Positions 1 through 12,800 of a DNA stretch of 64,000 nucleotides are shown one piece after another. Position 1 is the first letter of the stretch. Each line of letters begins with the position of its first letter. The stretch is taken from contig NC_083642.1 in the NCBI RefSeq assembly GCF_963576545.1, positions 4,827,188-4,891,187 of the forward strand, given 5' to 3'. Below the pieces are notes generated by a model. It was not told the origin of the DNA. It saw nothing but the letters and a program-made list of their open reading frames with translations, and searched no databases. The stretch comes from Limanda limanda. Taxonomy: Eukaryota > Chordata > Actinopteri > Pleuronectiformes > Pleuronectidae. Both the position numbers and the translations under genes were made by a program.

Positions 1-1
1 T

Positions 2-106
2 CAAGTGATTAGTGGTGAAGAAGTGGTGCAGCTTTATGAGTCTGTCGTGGAGCCGCCGCTGTGGTTGTGGACGGCAAGATCCAAATTTCACATGAATGAA
101 TTTTGA
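2..106 (+). CDS. Possible 3' coding end of an unidentified gene
   Basis: An open frame enters from the window edge and runs 34 codons to a TGA at 104-106. Its last residues read LWLWTARSKFHMNEF. The composition looks like protein rather than random sequence, and an AATAAA lies about 92 bases after the stop, as expected for a terminal exon. If real, this gene converges tail to tail with rapgef3, whose stop is at 373-375. I do not recognise the family. Thirty-four open codons is weak evidence alone, so this could be chance. Confidence 0.3.
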   Translation, partial: QVISGEEVVQLYESVVEPPLWLWTARSKFHMNEF

Positions 107-197
107 CACCAAAGACGTATATTATACATATTTGACAAAACTGTTATTGTTGTAACATTGTGGCACTAGACATATTTACAGGCTGTGAGACTTATTG

Positions 198-203
198 AAT
201 AAA
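198..203 (+). terminator. Candidate polyadenylation signal AATAAA
   Basis: A canonical AATAAA hexamer lies about 92 bases downstream of the possible stop codon at 104-106. It is the only such hexamer in the gap before rapgef3. Its role depends on the upstream coding end being real. Confidence 0.35.
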
Positions 204-372
204 AATGTCGTGAAAGTCCAGTGGGTGGTTCAGGATTAGAGGTCGTTACTGTGCCCTCTGCACATGTCCAGGTCCGGCTCATCCAAAGAGAAGCGTGGAA
301 AAACATTTGTCCGTAGATAGAATCTGTTCTCCGGGTTCCGACGTGTGCTACAGTGTCTTCAGGCTCGTGGCC

Positions 373-2847
373 TTAGCATTCTAACGTCCTCGATAGCTGT
401 GTTAGCGTGCGCTGGTTGTCGATCACCCTCAGGTTCTGGATGTGGTGTCGGATGTTGCTGGGACTGCGCAGAGGGAGGGCGTGGTCCGAGTCTGGATCAG
501 AGGAAATAAATGGATATAAATACACTGTGTATAAAGATGGACGATATTAAAGCTCCCACAAGTAAAGCCAAATCATCTCAATCGCCCCCTGGTGGCTGAC
601 TGCAGTATAAGTCATAAACCATTGCTTCTTGGATTGCAGATGAGACATGAACCCAAGTCAAGCTACTAGTTTTTTTAATAATAATTTTTAGGTCGATCTT
701 ATCAAAATGATGTATGTTCAATTGCTTATTCTGATAAATTGGGTTAAATTACTTATTTGATGATTTACAGGTGTACTTGACTCTCGATTGGTCAACTACA
801 TGTAATAATGCGACCTCGATGTTTTCATATACAGTCAAAGATTTGGCGGAGGATGAAAAAAGCAAACACAATATCTGTTGTGCTAGTGGCAGCTTACACG
901 TGGATATGCGAGTAGCAGGTCCTTCCAGAAACATCCTATCAGCTAGGCCCCTCTGTGGAGATGAAGGCACTGAGGACGAGAAACAGAAATCAACCTGATA
1001 TCTACACATGCTTCACTCATTCTTTAACTTTTGGTTCTGCTAGTTGTACGACAAGCTCTCACCATACGGCTGGCTTCTGCATCCGAGTACTACTTTCACC
1101 GTCTTGGCGATCATTCGCTGTGGCGGCGGGAGGAAAAGGAAGCATGTCACATTAATCTCATACTGAGGAGAAGTCGAGTGAGAATCATCGAGCTGAGAAA
1201 ACATTCCTCCGTCTTACCATCTTCTCAAAATTCACCAGTTTGTCTACATAGGTGGAGTTTCCCTCGTGGATGAAAGTCATGTCTGCGCAAAGACAGAAGC
1301 AGAAAACAACACAGTTATCTGATAGAAAACTTTGATGACATGATATCCACATGTACCAGCTGCACCAGGTCCGGTTTCCAGTTACCTTTGAGCAGCAGAG
1401 GCATGAAGGGGATGTACGGAGGCCCGAGCTTGGCCACAGTCAGTCTGTAGGCCCGGTGGTTACGTGAAGGATCCTAATTAACACACGATAGAATTTAAGA
1501 TTAACTGGAGATATCGCAAACTGTGGATGTTAAGAGGCAGGAAACTGTAGCTGATAGAAGATGATGAAACTTACCATCAACCTCTCGTAGGCACAGTAAA
1601 TTCTTTTCATTTTACTGGATATTCTCTGTGTCAGACAAGAAAAAATGTCAAAATGAGTAAAAGATCAAAAAGCTGATTGATATTTTTGACACAACTTTCA
1701 TCATCCTCCAAAGACTTTATATAAAAATGGACTCGACCGAAAGTGAAGCCAAACGATTAGGATCCCACTTCCCCTGGTGGTTGGCTGCAATATAGGTCAT
1801 GAAACCCAGCCTCCTCCATGGTAGTGGATGGGACATGGATCAAGCTAAAGTCAAATTTTATTACAAGTGCCAGATTGCAGCCCCTGTATTTCGCCTGAAT
1901 GTTTTAGCTTCACTCTTTTTACAACGAAGAGAGGCGTCGTCCATCTTTATTTAGAGTCTATGTCTTCGTCATGCCTGCAGCTCTCGGGGGCCTCTCACCT
2001 CCCAGGTCTTGTACAGTCTCTGCACGGCACTGTTGCTCAAACCAAACATCACAGCAAAGAATGAGTTGAGATTCTTCTGCTCCTTCAAGCTGCGAGAGGA
2101 AGACGACACATGACGACACAGAAAGAAGTTGAGATATCTCAGTTCAGTCTAAGATCATGGACCTGATTTCTCCTCAGAACAATGGCGGAGGTTTTCTTAC
2201 ACTGCAGCAATCTTGATGAACTTCTTCAGCAGCACGGCTCGTTTCACCAGCTCCTCACAGAGGCAGATCTCCGTCACCACCCAGTACTGCACCTCGTTGA
2301 AGCGACGCACAAACCTCTCCAGGTTCGCTGTGGTGGCACCGGGGAACTTGTGGCGGCCGAATATGTAGTTAACAAGCTCCACCTGGAGGGAGAGAAAACA
2401 ACGACTCACCGACCACTGAAATAAAAATGCAGACTCTGCGAAGGAGAAATGTTGGAATCAAAGCGAGGTCGGTTTTTAACGAACGTGACTGAACTCGGAA
2501 AACATGTGAAACATTCAGGAAGTGTTGCATCAAAGTTCCAGATGATCTGAAGGCAAAGCTGGTGCCGTCAGATTAAAAGCCGTGTGACTCAGGTAAGTTT
2601 TCATCAAAGGGAAGAACCCTGCTGAGGCACTTTAATGTGGAGATAATTTCCACTTTGTTCTGCAGTGATTAGTTTTTTACGCTGTGGTCAGCAAAATGTG
2701 TGGTCATATTTGCGGAGTTACCTCATGCATGGCAGTGAACAGCTCCCAGTCGTAGTTTGTGAGCTCATTGGCGATGTCTTTGGAGCCCATCTGCTCCAGG
2801 ACGTCGGCTGTTCCTCTCTCTGGACCCTGCTGCTCCCTCAGGGGCGT
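373..2847 (-). CDS. rapgef3: rapgef3 exons for the CDC25-homology GEF domain and C-terminus
   Basis: Nine exons encode about residue 585 to 857. Recognisable blocks are the [14 protein letters not shown] segment, the [18 protein letters not shown] segment, the [20 protein letters not shown] segment and the [16 protein letters not shown] segment. These are core CDC25-homology motifs that open the Rap nucleotide pocket. The end reads [18 protein letters not shown] followed by TAA at 373-375, matching the conserved Epac tail. The small exon 942-898 needs a TAG acceptor just before 942; the more obvious CAG 11 bases upstream would break the frame. The intron before 2847 has a GA/TC microsatellite as its pyrimidine tract. 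Confidence 0.88.
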
Positions 2848-2848
2848 C

Positions 2849-2899
<51 letters not shown>

Positions 2900-5872
2900 A
2901 TGAGCAGAGAGAAGATGCTGCTGTGGTTCTGCTTTGAACTGGAGGCAGCGGATCCTCACCAGTTGTTCCACTTGGCTGCTTGTACAGATGAACAGTTTCT
3001 CATTGAGTCCCAGAGCGGTGTAGACTGCAGTCGCCTCCAGCTTCAACTGAGCTCTTTCTGTGTGCATTGATTAGATCCAAGAATTATATTCTGCATCAGA
3101 ACCAACAAAGTACAGGAGCAAGCTAGAAACTTTATTTATCTTTTATGCTGAAAAACAACGATATGATGTGTCATGAATAAGTGAGTCCCACCTCCTGAGG
3201 AGTTCATCTTGACCAGGACGTGATCTCCGCCTGGTTTGACAACGGCTGACATCACATCCTGCACTGACGTGTTCACCGGGAGCATCAGAGTCAGAGGTTT
3301 GTTGTCGGGGCTGCAGATCTCATACAACACTGCACAGACCGATGTGATGCTTGATGACTCACTCATGAACGACGCCCGCAGATACTGAGCATGTGATATC
3401 GATCTAAGCGCTGTGACTGATTTGATTTGCCTGTTTCTGTGTGGCTGTTCTCACCTTTATCCTGTGCTCTGATTGGCTGTATCCTCCCCACGGGATCCTC
3501 AGAGTTGGAAAACCAGTCAAAGGGCTGGTTCTGTCGACAGCAACACAGTGAGTCAGTGAGTGAGACACATGGAACTGAAGCAACTTCATTTTATCACTAA
3601 AACCTATCATCAGATATTAATAATGTTCATTTTCATGCAAACACAAACACATGATGCTCACCCTGCTCAGCGACTGATATCCATTCTCCGACCTGCAGAG
3701 GATACACAACACTGTTATATCACACGCTGCAGTATTTATAACTTGATAACTGAGGATTCTGTAGAAAAAGAAACACACTTATAATTAATAATAACTATGT
3801 AAAGTTAGAATTTACACTTTCGGCCTCCTCCTTTCCCTAAATTGTTCTTTCAGCAGACTGGACAGACGGAAATCCCCGGCCACCTCCTTCTTCACCTTCT
3901 GAATCAGCACAAACATGCAAATCAAAAAAAAGCAGGAACATGATTATGGATCAATTAAATCAATGTTATTTCTTAAAAAAGCAGTGGAAATATTCCAATA
4001 TCCACAAATTACACAGTCACCTCCAGAAAATCCAGAGCGAAAGGGTCTTCTTTGAGGAGGAGGCCATACAGCACCACCCACTGGCCGACCAGCTTCACTA
4101 CCTTCTTCTTGGTGTTGAGGACATACGCACTTTTCTCCTGGTCTGAACCCTCAGAGAGCTCGGCCCGGTAGGTGCAGTGACGTCAAGGAGCGTAACGTCA
4201 CAAAGAGTCTGAGAGATGATCTCAGTTTATCAATCCATGAGGGGAAATCTACTTATTAATTCATCGTAATCACAAATGTCAATTTGCCTCAAAGGGCTTC
4301 AACGGGAGGAGAAACTCCAGAAAGATTTCCAGAGGTGAAAAAGACTTTATAACACAGAGATATAACAATGTTGGGCAAAAATAAATAGTTTACTGGCTAT
4401 TGGATGTTTTGTTTGTTTGTGCTGTGGATGTTATCATCAGAATCACCAGCAGCAGAAACAATTCACACCATAACAACATTACTGTTATCTAGACCATGTC
4501 AGGATATTGGTGCTGCAGCGAAGGACACAGTTGGCTGGAGGGCATGAAAACTTTGTGGGTTAGCAGGAAGTCACTCACACAGGGATCTGCAACGACAACA
4601 ACAACAGAGTTTAACTTTGAGTCTGGTTTTCCTGAATCACTGATTTACACAAGTCATAATAGAAAAGGATCCTCGCAGCAGGCTCCCACCTATGGCGTCG
4701 TTCCCATTAGAATCCAACTTGACCGTTTCCAGTAGATGTTCCAGGATTTTCTCGGGTGTCCCTGACATGACTGTGTATCTGCACAGAGCGAAATAGAGAG
4801 AAGAAGAAGAAGAAGTGATTTTCTTTCATAATATTACTGATAGGTTCTGATAATGATGTGTTAATGTTAAATAATGAAGCTAACTAGTTAACGAGGGCCT
4901 TGGCTGAGCCTCACTTCTCATCGACATATTTCCAGTTCGTCTCCGATTTCTCCACCAAGCCTTTCCCTTCATCCTTACACTCCTTTTCATCCCTCCCTCT
5001 GCTCATCCCTACACTCATCTTTTCATCCTCATCCCTTCATCCTCCTCACCTCAAACTCTCATCCCTTCATCCTCCTTCCCTCATGTCTACCTACATTCCT
5101 TCATCCTCCTTCCTTAACCAATACATCCTTCCTTAGACACATCTTCACCTCAACACCTTCAATCAACGTCCATTCATTTTCTATTCAAACCTTTAAATCC
5201 CATATTGCTGTGTCACGAACCTTGTGAGACTGTGAGACTGTATGTACTTAGAGAAACGGGTGCTTTGGGCTAAATGTTCATTGAAACTTGTTTAATATAT
5301 TCACATTTTAGATGAGTACATAACTGATGGCTTTCACAGTCTTAGATAAATAAACAAAATATCAAGGCTCCTCTATTATTAGTTCTGTGTCTAGACGCTG
5401 AATGATTCGAAAAGCATAAAGCAGCCTTTGACGTCACCGCTGCAGAGTTTGAACTACACGAGAGGCCTTCCTGTCTAATTGCTTCAGACCAAAATGTGTT
5501 ATTGGCTCGGATAGTAAATCTTCCGGTTGTTTGGTGGAGGGGAGAGAAACTTCGAGAGAGAAACAAGGGAGAGCAAGGTAAGTGTGACCTGAGGGAGAGG
5601 TCGGCACCAAGTTAATTCACTTCTGTGTTTGCTAAAACACTTCAGGAGTGATAACGAGTCATTCAGCCGGGCAGGGTTGAAGTCCATTTCTTTTCTGGCT
5701 GTCAGATAACAGTCCATTAAAAAATGATTTAACCACAACGGACAAAAAGAGAAATCCCTTAAAACCCGATGGCAGTGCTTGTGTTGTTGGTGTTGACACA
5801 GAATCTGCTCACACCCATGTGAAGTATCTTAATGATTGTAAACCTGCTTGTGACGTGGTAATTATCCCTCAG

Positions 5873-5909
<37 letters not shown>

Positions 5910-8900
5910 ACAGTTTCTCACTTGTTTCCAGTCCCTCCCTGCTCGGCGGAGGCGGAGCTCTTCTCCAGCACCAGCACGGATTTCCCATGCTCCTCCAGCC
6001 GCACTGTGTTAGCCTCCACATCCTGAAAGAGCAACAAACACAGATCACGACCCCAGTCAAGTACAGAATCGATTTGCAAATCTCCAGAAGTGATAAAACC
6101 AGGCTCAACCTTGAGGATGCGTATGAAGTCCTGTTTATCCACACGGAGGAAGTGGCAGTTGTCTTCTCTCAGGATGATGGTGGCAGCGCGAGGGGCGTCG
6201 TTCAGCAACGCCAGCTGCCCGAAGTCCTCCCCCTCATGAAGTGTAGTGACCAGTCCCTGTGAACACACGGTACTGTCAGCATCACGTTAGGCAGTTCACG
6301 AGGGACGATTCTCTGCCTCATTGTGTGGATTTGATTTGTTACCTTCCCGTGTGTGATCACGTTCACGGAGCCTTTCCAGATGATGTACCACGACGTGCCT
6401 TTGTCCCCCTGACTGAACACTGTATCACCAGAAACTCAGTCAGCGGCAACAGTGGTAATAGTAAGGTCATGAAGGTCACGTTTACAATGCTAATTTATTA
6501 TGTTTCTATAATTTCATATTCAGGATAACTGTTGCTACAACTCTGGAAATCTGAGAAGACTCCGAAGTTTGATATGTGGACTAATAAATTAGGAAGTTAG
6601 ATTTATTCCTGGGTGGATGTGACTCTGAGAGTTGTGTTGAGTTGTGTTGTGTTGTGTTGTGGAGAGGATGTTTCACTCACACACTGTTCCGGCCTTGGCA
6701 TGTGATTCAAAAACCAGCACCGCTGCCAGCTCCTTACGCACCTACAGGCACAACACAGCAAGAAATAGGACTCAACTGAATTCATTACTCTTGTGTCTAT
6801 TAGATTGTACTCCAGTTGTTCTTGGTGCATTATTTGTCTGATTATCTGATATAAAGCTGATTATTATCGCTAATGAAAGAAAACGTGAGAGACTTTGCAG
6901 GGCAGCTATTGAGTTTAAGAGCATGTTTCTTCGTTTAGCTTTGAATGCCAAAGGTTGAATCTGTATTTGGAGAAGGGAACAAACTCAAAAACTTCTTCTG
7001 AACAAAGTTTTAAAATAGAAAAAGTTATGTTTTACTGATAAACCACGAGGTGACAGATTGTGGAGCAGTGAGATTGACTCACTGAGGCGGAGAGATGAGC
7101 GGCAGCCTTCACGTGGAGCAGCTCCTCGTAAATCACCTCCAGATCCTCAGCACTCCGGTGACTGGGGCTAAACACACATGGGGTCAAGAACATGAAATCC
7201 GACATACTATATACGATAGGTTTTCATGATTCTTATGTAGATGTTCAGCGCACTAACCATTTGCGTAGGATCATGGTGAGCAGGGCGTCCGGGCCGAGCT
7301 GAGACAGCAGCGACAGACCTTCCTGCAGCTCGTCCTCCGACTCCCTCTCGTCTGTTTCGGGATTCAGGCCGAACTCGGAGTCTTGGAATCGGTAGAACTG
7401 AGTGTCCTTGTCCTGGAAGTTCAACTCGTGTTTCACTGGATTGAGGCAAAACACACGAGAGGGAAAAAACACTGAGTTAAATGTAGAACCTGACCTATTT
7501 ATTGGTTGGCCGTCAAAAATCGATTCATTATTTTCCTTTGGCTGTTGGAAACGGTGTCATTATGGGTTTTTCCAAAGCAGATTGTGGTTAGTTATTAATA
7601 GTGTTATTATTTGTGGATAGACAATGATATCCACAAACATGCAACGATTGATGACAGAAAATAAGTCTACATTTGACCTTAAATATTTTCTAAATGCTAG
7701 TTCAATATATTTGTATTTTCTTTTTATTTATAGTTATTCCTAATAAAGTTTATGGTTAAAATTGTATATATCAAGCCTCAACTACATACATTTTTCATAA
7801 GGGTTTAATAACTACATCTTAGAAATCATTGTAAAATTTACTTTGAATATGTATGTCAGCCAGAACATCAGTATCGGAAACGTTTTACTCCCTAATATTA
7901 TTTTCAGCTGACTAACATTGACCTTAGCATCAACTTCACAAAACTTCAGAATGACAAGATTAATGGAAATAAGTTGCAAATCTATTCTGAGTGATGCTCT
8001 TCACTTAATGATGAGACATGTCCGTCCTGATTGCAGTCGTCTCCTCCAGGAAGACACTGACTCGTCCTCAGAGCCAAAGTGTTAAGTGAACACTCCACTG
8101 AGACGCAACAGACACTATAATCAGAATATATTGATTATAATTGTGGAATTGTTTCCAATACAGTTCATTCCAAGGCCTGAACTTAACCAACACTTGACCA
8201 ATATTATGTTGATGTATTCTTAGATTCGGCTAAATGACAGCAACTGTCTGGTGAGGAAAGGGATTCGTGCTTTTTCTTTTTGATATTTTTGGGCCTTAAA
8301 GTGAGTGTTGGTAATCCTGGAGAAGCTTAAAGAAAAGAAACCGATACATCCGACCTCCTCACATCAGTCCTCTCATCAAAGCTACGCATCCGAAACACAT
8401 GAACACACACTCAACCTTTTCGTAACTCGCTCACCCATTTCTATCTATCATCTCTGCTTTGTACGTCTCATGACTGAAGACTGTGGTCACGTGCAGTGAG
8501 AGGACAGACAGGGTGCGTCAGACATGCAGGTCGGTTAGTGACAGACAGGTATGCCTCTCAGATAGCAAACGGATGTGAACCACTTCAGGCAGCGATCAGG
8601 AACTAATCTGGTGTAATCTGGATGGCGGTAGATGGTAAACATGGCCCACATAGCACATAACAAATTCGGGTCACCTTTGATTGACACAAGGCGCTAATGC
8701 TATGGCTAACTTGAGGCCAAGATTTAGCAAACAGAAGTGGATTGGGGATGTGGGATGCAGGCCAAAACCATATTGCTATGCTTTGCTAGCCATTTAATTC
8801 GGTTTAAATGAAACCGGACGTGTTTATTACAGAGCGAGGGCCACTTTTTCTTTTTTCTCCAGACAACTTAATTCATTGCTGCTTTGGGGACGTGAAGAGG

Positions 8901-9836
8901 TTTTCTACAGATAAGGTCAGATATTAAGCTGGTGAGAAGGTGGAGATATGCAGTTGAGGGCCAGGGGTCAGAATTGAACCATCGGCTGCTCCAGGGGGAA
9001 TCAAACCTCCGTACACGAGGCCCCGGCTCAACCAAGTGAACTGTTGCACCTTCAATCAAGAGACGATTCTGCCAATCGTAAGTTCTTACCATGAACGAGA
9101 ATTCCTTCCTCCACCAGGACCTGCCACATCCCGACGGCCTGACTTCTCCACTGGAGGCCCTCGTTCTGTTTCATCAGCCAATCGACGAGTTCTTTACCAG
9201 AGCAACATTGTCTAGGAGAGAAATATTACAATTTAATCAATTTGCATGTACTTTACAGACTCGTGACACTTTTAATACGACAGAAATCACAGCTCAGGTA
9301 CCTGTAGGTTTTGAGGTGATACTTTCTGTCTCGGATCAGACCAGCGTTCCTCTCCATCATGACGCTGAACAGGGACCTGGCTGCTTTCACGACCCGATCT
9401 GAAAGAAACTGGATCAACATGAAACAAATGTTACTGAGCAGTTCAACAATCGTCTATTTTTGATCACTTTCCTGCTTTAGTTATGAATGTTTCATGTTGA
9501 GTTCCCTCTGAAGTTGAGAGGCCTGTTTGCATACAGATGGATATGAAACACACACTGTCCTGTTCACTGAGACAGACGTCGCATGGAAATCATGTACGTG
9601 GAGATTTCTGTGGGTGTCGGTGTGTAACCTGGCATGTGTGTGTGTGTGTGTGTGTGTGTGTGACTGTGTGTGTGTGTGTGTGTGGGTGTGTGTGTGTTGC
9701 AGGGAGGTGTGAAAATGTCTACGCTAAACTCTCCCACACCTCGTGGAAGTTCCCAGGCTCTGCCACAAACTTTCACTTTCTGACCACCCTCAACGGATTC
9801 TCTTTGAACGCCCCCTTGATTTGGTTTCCCTGCTCA

Positions 9837-9868
<32 letters not shown>

Positions 9869-12800
9869 GTCAGGTCTGCTCAGGTCAGGTGTGAAAACAA
9901 AAGAGTGCAGCTAGGGGTGCAGAACCTGTCAGCCATCGATGCAGAAGCGGGGGGGGGGCTTACGTAACCAGAATTTGCTTTGTTCCTTTTTCGGGCCCAT
10001 TTCATGCTTTCCTGCTTTCTGCTTCGGTTTCAAAAAACAAAATCGGCCCCAAAGTGCCGTCCGACAACGTACAGCTTCATGATGATTGACCAAAAAATGT
10101 AACATTAATATTTCCCTCCTCCGTGTTAACCCCCCGCCCCCCCCCTCTTCCTTCCTTCCCTCTCCTGCACCCAGTCTTGTGATTCCACGAGTGACTCAGA
10201 CTGTTGCCTGTTTGTTCTTGGGATTTCCCTCCAGGGCTCTGCTGTGTGTCCAGGGTGGTGGTCGTGAAGTTCACACAGAACCCAACGCACACCGCTCCTT
10301 CCTCAGTTCTGTCTTGATGAGCGGAGTGGGGACACAAGATGGAGCCGGACGGAGAAACTAAACCTGCGCCGCCGGCCTCCTGCAGCTCAATCAGGTTATT
10401 AAACCCCCTTGCCTGACCTTTGACCCACGCAGGGAGCCCACACCTTCATGACACCAGAGCACTGGAGGCCCTGACACACGCCCGTTAGATCCAAGTTCAC
10501 GCAGGTCTGCTAATTACACTGTACAACTGTGACAGATGACTGTGGGCAGCACTGAGCGCCACACACTCCTATCAGCCCGTTCCCAGACCTGACATCCACA
10601 GAGTAAATGTGCCTCTAAGTGACTGCTGTGCCCTGCTGGAGTTATGCTGTCTAGGGGTCACAAGCATTCCCAGGGGCCTGAGACTCCTATAGCCCCATTC
10701 TCAGGCATGTCAACTCCGAAACTTGTTTTTTCTTGATGAGGCAATTTTCCATGACCTAACCCGGTTCTTAGAAAAGCAATATCAAAAGCCATATTTCACT
10801 GAAGGGCTTGGCTTTCACAGGGAAACCTGACAACGATGTAAACATGCACAAAACTAAAAGAGCTTTTAGTGCCGTAGAGGAGATTCAGTTTACAGCAAGG
10901 TTCAAATCCCTGTTAACTGTTCTTGAATGTTCTCCATGTCTGTGTAGATTTAATCTACACAGTTCGGCTGTTTCAGATCATGCAGATTATAGCGTAATCG
11001 TAGACTCTAAATTGATGGTAGGTGTCAATATGGGTGTGGTCGCCCTGCGCCCTATCTCAGCTAGGATTGGTTCCACCTCCCTCCCCCTTGGACCCTCAAA
11101 AGCATTTACGTGTACAGATAATGGATGGATGGGTATTTCATTAAAAGGCTTAATTGGTCCTCACTAGAAAACCTTATAAAAACCTCAAATAAGTAAACAT
11201 GTTTTTACAGAGTTAAAGGCAGAACGCTGGTAGAAGGGTTCAGGTCAATCTGAGACTCTAAAGGAATAACCGATATACTGTAGACAACAGATCAGAGCTA
11301 ACAGTGGTGAAATCTGTTGTTTATCGTCTGCGTGTAGGTTAGATAATCATGTACAGGGACTATAACCCACTGGTGATTGTTCCCTTTGAGTCAAATTACA
11401 GCTCAAACAGTCAATTGACATTAAACGTTAAAGGTGCGGAGCAATGTGTGTAATGTTTTACTGTTGATGTAACTTTACAGTGAAGTTTCTATATTATATA
11501 AACTGTCTTAAGACTACTGTTTAAAAGTTTATCATCAACTGGATATTGGTTTAGACTTACAGGGTCCTGTTTATATTCTCTTTACACAGCCTGTGCAGTT
11601 TGTTCAAACACGTGTGAGCTCAGCAGATGCTGGATGTCACACAGCTGTGACATAATCCTTCTGTTGGAGAATCTGTTTGACAATAATTCTCCATTTTAAT
11701 GTGCAGAGTTTTCTATAACTTAACTTAGGTCCCTCGCTGATAAAGCCCCCTGAAGGGATAGGTTCAGTTTCATGTGTTGGTCTTGTTCAGTGGAAAGATG
11801 ATGAGCATTATGAAGCGTGTGTCTCCACTGTGGGTGACACAGTTTCTCTGTGGTGACCCTTGTGGCTTCATCTACACGAACATGAACCTGCAGCTGCAGA
11901 TGAAAACAGTTTGAGGTGACAAGGACCTTAATGCAACTCTGTGACCATCAGATACCAGAGACAAACAACCAATCACGCCTATGGATATTTGAGAATTTAC
12001 AGTTACAGTAACTCAACCATGCTTGTGTAACCTGCATGTAACCCAGGCTGAGATGAGGAGAACATACAAGCTCCACACAGAAAGACCAGGAACCTTCTGG
12101 CTAGGAGGCGAGTGCTTCACTGTGTCCAAGAAGAAAACTAGACTTTTGCTTTAGCTGTCCCCCTTCCTCCTTTTCCTCCTCTCAGTCCGACCGGCTGAGG
12201 CAAACATCCATCCTCCTCCAGACTAGAGATTTTTTTTTTCACTGTCGCCATGTGTGCCTGCTGATTGTGGGAACTGTCTGAGTCCTCCATCTCATTTTAA
12301 AGTGCCTTGAGAAGTATGTTGTGATTTGTCACTATACAAATAAAAAAGCTTATTAAAAACAATCAGTCCTGCCTGGTGCTATGATCACGTGCGATGCTCA
12401 TTATAGGGACTTCTAAGATCTGGAGCCTGAGCAACCGAACAAAGCAACACCTGCCTCCTGCAGACTCTATTACTCAATCCAATCTATTTCCTCCCTCCGG
12501 CACAAAAAGAAAATCTCAGGCATTGATTCTGTGGCGGATGAAAGATGTTCTCTCTACTTCCTCTGTCTGAGGGGGAGGGCACCAGATCCAAACAGGATTT
12601 ACTTTCCATGTCAAACCTTATTATAGGTGCTTTAAAAGTTCTCTCCTTTGTGTGGTGAGGTTCTGAGATACAGAAGTGTGAGGGATCAGTGTTAGGGCCG
12701 GGGGCCAGGGGAAAGGCCAGGGCCAGTGCCAGGGCCAGGACCGAGGCCAGGACCGGGGCCAGGATCAGGGCCAGGGCCGGGGCCAGGACCGAGGCCAGGA

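Noticed and set aside
5819..6262. 147-codon + strand open frame
   Set aside because: Antisense to the rapgef3 cyclic-nucleotide-binding exons and running through a GT repeat.
10808..11167. 119-codon + strand open frame
   Set aside because: It runs through a dispersed repeat copy in a rapgef3 intron.
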